The notes under the pieces: generated by a model | What the model was told of the DNA's origin: nothing | Databases searched by the model: none | The model's input: the letters and a program-made list of their open reading frames with translations, nothing else | Translations under genes and position numbers: made by a program | NCBI GenBank assembly: GCA_002419365.1 | Contig: DIGA01000041.1 | Location: 12,294-19,951 of the forward strand | Source of the DNA: Mageeibacillus sp. UBA5734 | GTDB lineage: Bacteria; Bacillota; Clostridia; Saccharofermentanales; UBA5734 | Direction of reading: 5' to 3' | Length of the DNA stretch: 7,658 bases | In this document: positions 5,636 through 7,658 of the stretch, piece by piece | Layout: the number at the start of each line of letters is the position of its first letter | How positions within the stretch are numbered: the stretch's first letter is position 1

Positions 5636-7054
5636 GTGATCCGCATCTTCAACACCGAAACCCGCAGCAAAGAAGAACTCAAGACCATCGAGCCCGGCAA
5701 GGTCAAGATGTACGTCTGCGGTCCGACTGTCTACAATTTTTTTCACCTGGGCAATGCCCGGCCCTTTATTACGTATGACACCTTCCGCCGTTTCCTGCTC
5801 TACCGCGGTTACAGGGTCGATTATGTCCAGAATTTCACCGACATCGACGACAAGATGATCAAACGTGCCAACGAAGAAGGCATCACCGTCCGCGAGCTGG
5901 CCGACCGTTTCATCCATGAGTATTTCAAAGATGCAGATGGCCTCAACATCAAGCGGGCCACCGTCCATCCCCGGGCAACTGAAACCATGGACGAGATCAT
6001 TGCCATCATCAAGACCCTCGAAGACAAAGGCTATGCCTATGCTACCGAGGATGGGGTCTATTTTGACACTGACAAATTTGCGGCCTATGGCAAACTGTCA
6101 CACCACAAGCTCGACGAACTGGAAGCCGGGGCCAGTGACCGTCTCGGCTCTTCTGACCAGGGCAAGCGCCATCCAATGGACTTTGCCCTCTGGAAATTCA
6201 AAAAACCGGGTGAACCGGCCTGGGACAGCCCTTGGGGCGAAGGCCGGCCTGGCTGGCATATCGAGTGCTCGGCCATGGTCCGCAAGCATCTCGGGGAGAC
6301 GATCGACATCCACGGCGGTGGCCAGGACCTCGTTTTCCCGCACCATGAAAATGAAATCGCCCAGAGCGAGGCTGCCAATGGCAAGCCGTTCGCCCACTAC
6401 TGGATGCACAATGGATTCATCAATGTCGACCAGGAGAAAATGTCAAAATCAGCCGGTAATTTCTTCACGGTCCGCGACCTCGTCCAGCAGTTCAGCTATG
6501 ACGTCCTGCGTTTTTTCATGCTCACCGGCCACTACCGCATGCCGATCAATTTCTCGGCAGAATTGCTGACTGCAGCCCAGAATGGCTGGGAACGGATCAA
6601 AACCTGCGTCGAAAACCTCGACTTTGTGGCGTCCCATGCTCCGGCGGACCTGGCTGAGCAAGCGGGCCCTGTTGCGGCCAGCCTTCTGGACGCGTGCGGC
6701 CAGGCCCGCGCCAGTTTCATCGCTGCCATGGAGGATGACCTGAATACTGCCGACGCCCTGGCTGCCATTTTCGAACTCGTCCGGGCTGCCAATACGGCTG
6801 CAGCTGTGCAGGGGATCGACCCGGCAGCCTTGCAAACGGCCGCCGCGACCTTGCGGGAGTTGCTGGATGTCCTCGGTCTGAATCCAAACCGGGGAGAAGA
6901 GATTCCCGCTGAAATCCTGGCTCTGGTTGAGGAGCGGACCGCCGCCAAAAAGGCCCGGGATTTCCAAAAGGCCGATGCGTTGCGCGCCCAGGTGCTTGAG
7001 CTCGGTTTTGAAATCAAGGATACCCCGCAAGGACCTAAGGTCAGCCCGCGATGA
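5636..7054 (+). CDS. cysS: Cysteinyl-tRNA synthetase
   Basis: CysS joins cysteine to tRNA-Cys using ATP and is a class I aminoacyl-tRNA synthetase of the cytoplasm. The 472-residue product is full length for the family. The first nucleotide-binding signature is HLGN (37-40), a variant of HIGH; the second is KMSKS (268-272). The zinc ligands that select cysteine are present as C28 (MYVCGP), C211 (WHIECS), H236 and E240 (FPHHENE). The C-terminal half contains the helical domain that contacts the tRNA, ending in the common charged segment near residues 440-470. The start is GTG, supported by GGAGG at 5622-5626 nine bases upstream and by the standard N-terminal sequence. Its stop overlaps the mrnC start (ATGA), showing tight coupling. 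No T-box control is visible upstream of the operon. Confidence 0.98.
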   Translation: MIRIFNTETRSKEELKTIEPGKVKMYVCGPTVYNFFHLGNARPFITYDTFRRFLLYRGYRVDYVQNFTDIDDKMIKRANEEGITVRELADRFIHEYFKDADGLNIKRATVHPRATETMDEIIAIIKTLEDKGYAYATEDGVYFDTDKFAAYGKLSHHKLDELEAGASDRLGSSDQGKRHPMDFALWKFKKPGEPAWDSPWGEGRPGWHIECSAMVRKHLGETIDIHGGGQDLVFPHHENEIAQSEAANGKPFAHYWMHNGFINVDQEKMSKSAGNFFTVRDLVQQFSYDVLRFFMLTGHYRMPINFSAELLTAAQNGWERIKTCVENLDFVASHAPADLAEQAGPVAASLLDACGQARASFIAAMEDDLNTADALAAIFELVRAANTAAAVQGIDPAALQTAAATLRELLDVLGLNPNRGEEIPAEILALVEERTAAKKARDFQKADALRAQVLELGFEIKDTPQGPKVSPR

Positions 7055-7467
7055 TCCGACCTGACTTTACGGGCGACTGGCGAGAGTTGCCGGTATCAAC
7101 GTTGGCTTACATCGGCGATGCTGTGTATGAGTTGTATGTCCGGTTGTCCCTGTGCCGGCGCAGCGTATTCAATTCAGGTGAGTTGCATCGCCAGGCCATC
7201 CGTCTGGTCAAAGCGTCTGCCCAGGCTGAAGGCGCAAAGACCATCCTGCCGCTGTTAAATGAAGCAGAAGATGCAATTTTCCGCCGTGGCCGCAACAGCC
7301 AGCCATCGAGCCATTCCAAAAGCGCCGACCCGGTTGATTACCGGATGGCAACAGGGCTGGAAGCCCTGATCGGATATTTATACTTGAACAATCAAGAAGA
7401 ACGGCTTTTGCAACTGATGCAAATCCTGGTGGAGGAAAAACACAATGTCCAGACCGAACAATCCTGA
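7051..7467 (+). CDS. mrnC: Mini-ribonuclease III
   Basis: Mini-III is a dimeric endonuclease that cuts double-stranded RNA and matures the ends of 23S rRNA in Firmicutes. It is an RNase III catalytic domain without the double-stranded RNA-binding domain. The 138-residue product fits the family size. Catalytic residues are visible: D23 in LAYIGDAVYELYVR (18-31) and E104 in TGLEALIGYLYL (101-112). The RRGRN segment (78-82), typical of the family's substrate-contacting loop, is also present. The ATG overlaps the cysS stop by four bases, so translation is probably coupled. Position between cysS and the probable rlmB gene is the standard Firmicutes arrangement and supports the assignment. No odd features. 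Confidence 0.96.
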   Translation: MIRPDFTGDWRELPVSTLAYIGDAVYELYVRLSLCRRSVFNSGELHRQAIRLVKASAQAEGAKTILPLLNEAEDAIFRRGRNSQPSSHSKSADPVDYRMATGLEALIGYLYLNNQEERLLQLMQILVEEKHNVQTEQS

Positions 7468-7658
7468 TCATGGCTTTGGCCACGAGGGTGACCGCAAACG
7501 CAGACCGGGTGGAGACCACTCCGGACCATCGCAGAATCGCCCCGGCCGCCGCGATGCCGGACCGGGCTTCCACCAGGAAGACCGGGGACCGCGTCAGCCG
7601 CGCAAACCCTTTGCCGGCGGCGACAGGCCCAGTTACGGCGACCGCGCCCCACGGGGTG
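7445..7658 (+). CDS. rlmB: Probable 23S rRNA 2'-O-methyltransferase RlmB (TrmH family), N-terminal part only
   Basis: The frame opens at ATG 7445 and stays open to the end of the window (71 codons seen, 3' end missing). It is preceded by GGAGG (7431-7435) nine bases upstream and overlaps the last 23 bases of mrnC. The visible part is low in complexity: rich in Arg, Gly, Pro and Asp with patches such as RKRRPGG (about 17-23), RPGRRD (about 32-37) and GPRQPRKP (about 48-55). No hydrophobic core or catalytic motif is seen. It looks like a disordered, basic, RNA-binding tail. In Firmicutes the gene after mrnC is usually rlmB (yacO), a SPOUT-fold methyltransferase acting on 23S rRNA, and members with basic N-terminal extensions occur. 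The name therefore rests on gene order, not on seen domain sequence. Another RNA-binding protein is possible. Confidence 0.6.
   Translation, partial: MSRPNNPDHGFGHEGDRKRRPGGDHSGPSQNRPGRRDAGPGFHQEDRGPRQPRKPFAGGDRPSYGDRAPRG

Noticed and set aside
5865..6569. 234-codon open frame on the plus strand inside cysS
   Set aside because: It is an alternative frame of cysS, Ser/Arg-rich and without domain features; cysS itself is intact.

Overview
The window reads as a stretch of ordinary chromosome from a G+C-rich member of the Firmicutes, most likely class Clostridia. Three things point there: a SAM-I (S-box) riboswitch with an intrinsic terminator ahead of metK, a RecD2-type helicase of the Bacillus YrrC kind, and the Firmicutes gene order cysE-cysS-mrnC-rlmB. 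All recognisable genes lie on the + strand. I see no mobile element, CRISPR array, tRNA or rRNA gene, and no frameshifted gene. Genus or species cannot be called from this.

Region 1 (1-4449) is a compact operon. It opens with the SAM-I aptamer (about 3-104) and its terminator (126-150). These should shut off metK (SAM synthetase, 197-1390) when SAM is plentiful. The gene for a RecD2-family 5'-3' DNA helicase (1377-3707) overlaps the end of metK, and a ComF/ComFC-type phosphoribosyltransferase gene (3700-4449) overlaps the end of recD2. With no visible internal promoter, the riboswitch may also set the level of the helicase and the ComF protein.

Region 2 (4450-4890) is the only sizeable gap between protein genes and is the most interesting part. 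It holds a well-formed promoter (TTCACA, 17 bases, TATACT), followed by about 189 bases whose two ends can pair in a long interrupted helix. Inside are an open region, a hairpin on its 3' side and an apical arm, ending in a short T-rich tract. This layout is that of 6S RNA, the RNA that mimics an open promoter and binds RNA polymerase. The assignment is structural and tentative. An extended -10 element (4791-4799) then probably starts the cysE transcript. No T-box was found in front of cysE.

Region 3 (4891-7658) is a second operon: cysE (serine acetyltransferase, first step of cysteine synthesis), cysS (cysteinyl-tRNA synthetase, GTG start), mrnC (Mini-RNase III, 23S rRNA maturation), and the first 71 codons of a gene that runs off the window. 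By position and its basic, Arg/Gly-rich start, the last gene is probably rlmB, a 23S rRNA 2'-O-methyltransferase. The operon joins cysteine supply, charging of tRNA-Cys and ribosomal RNA maturation.
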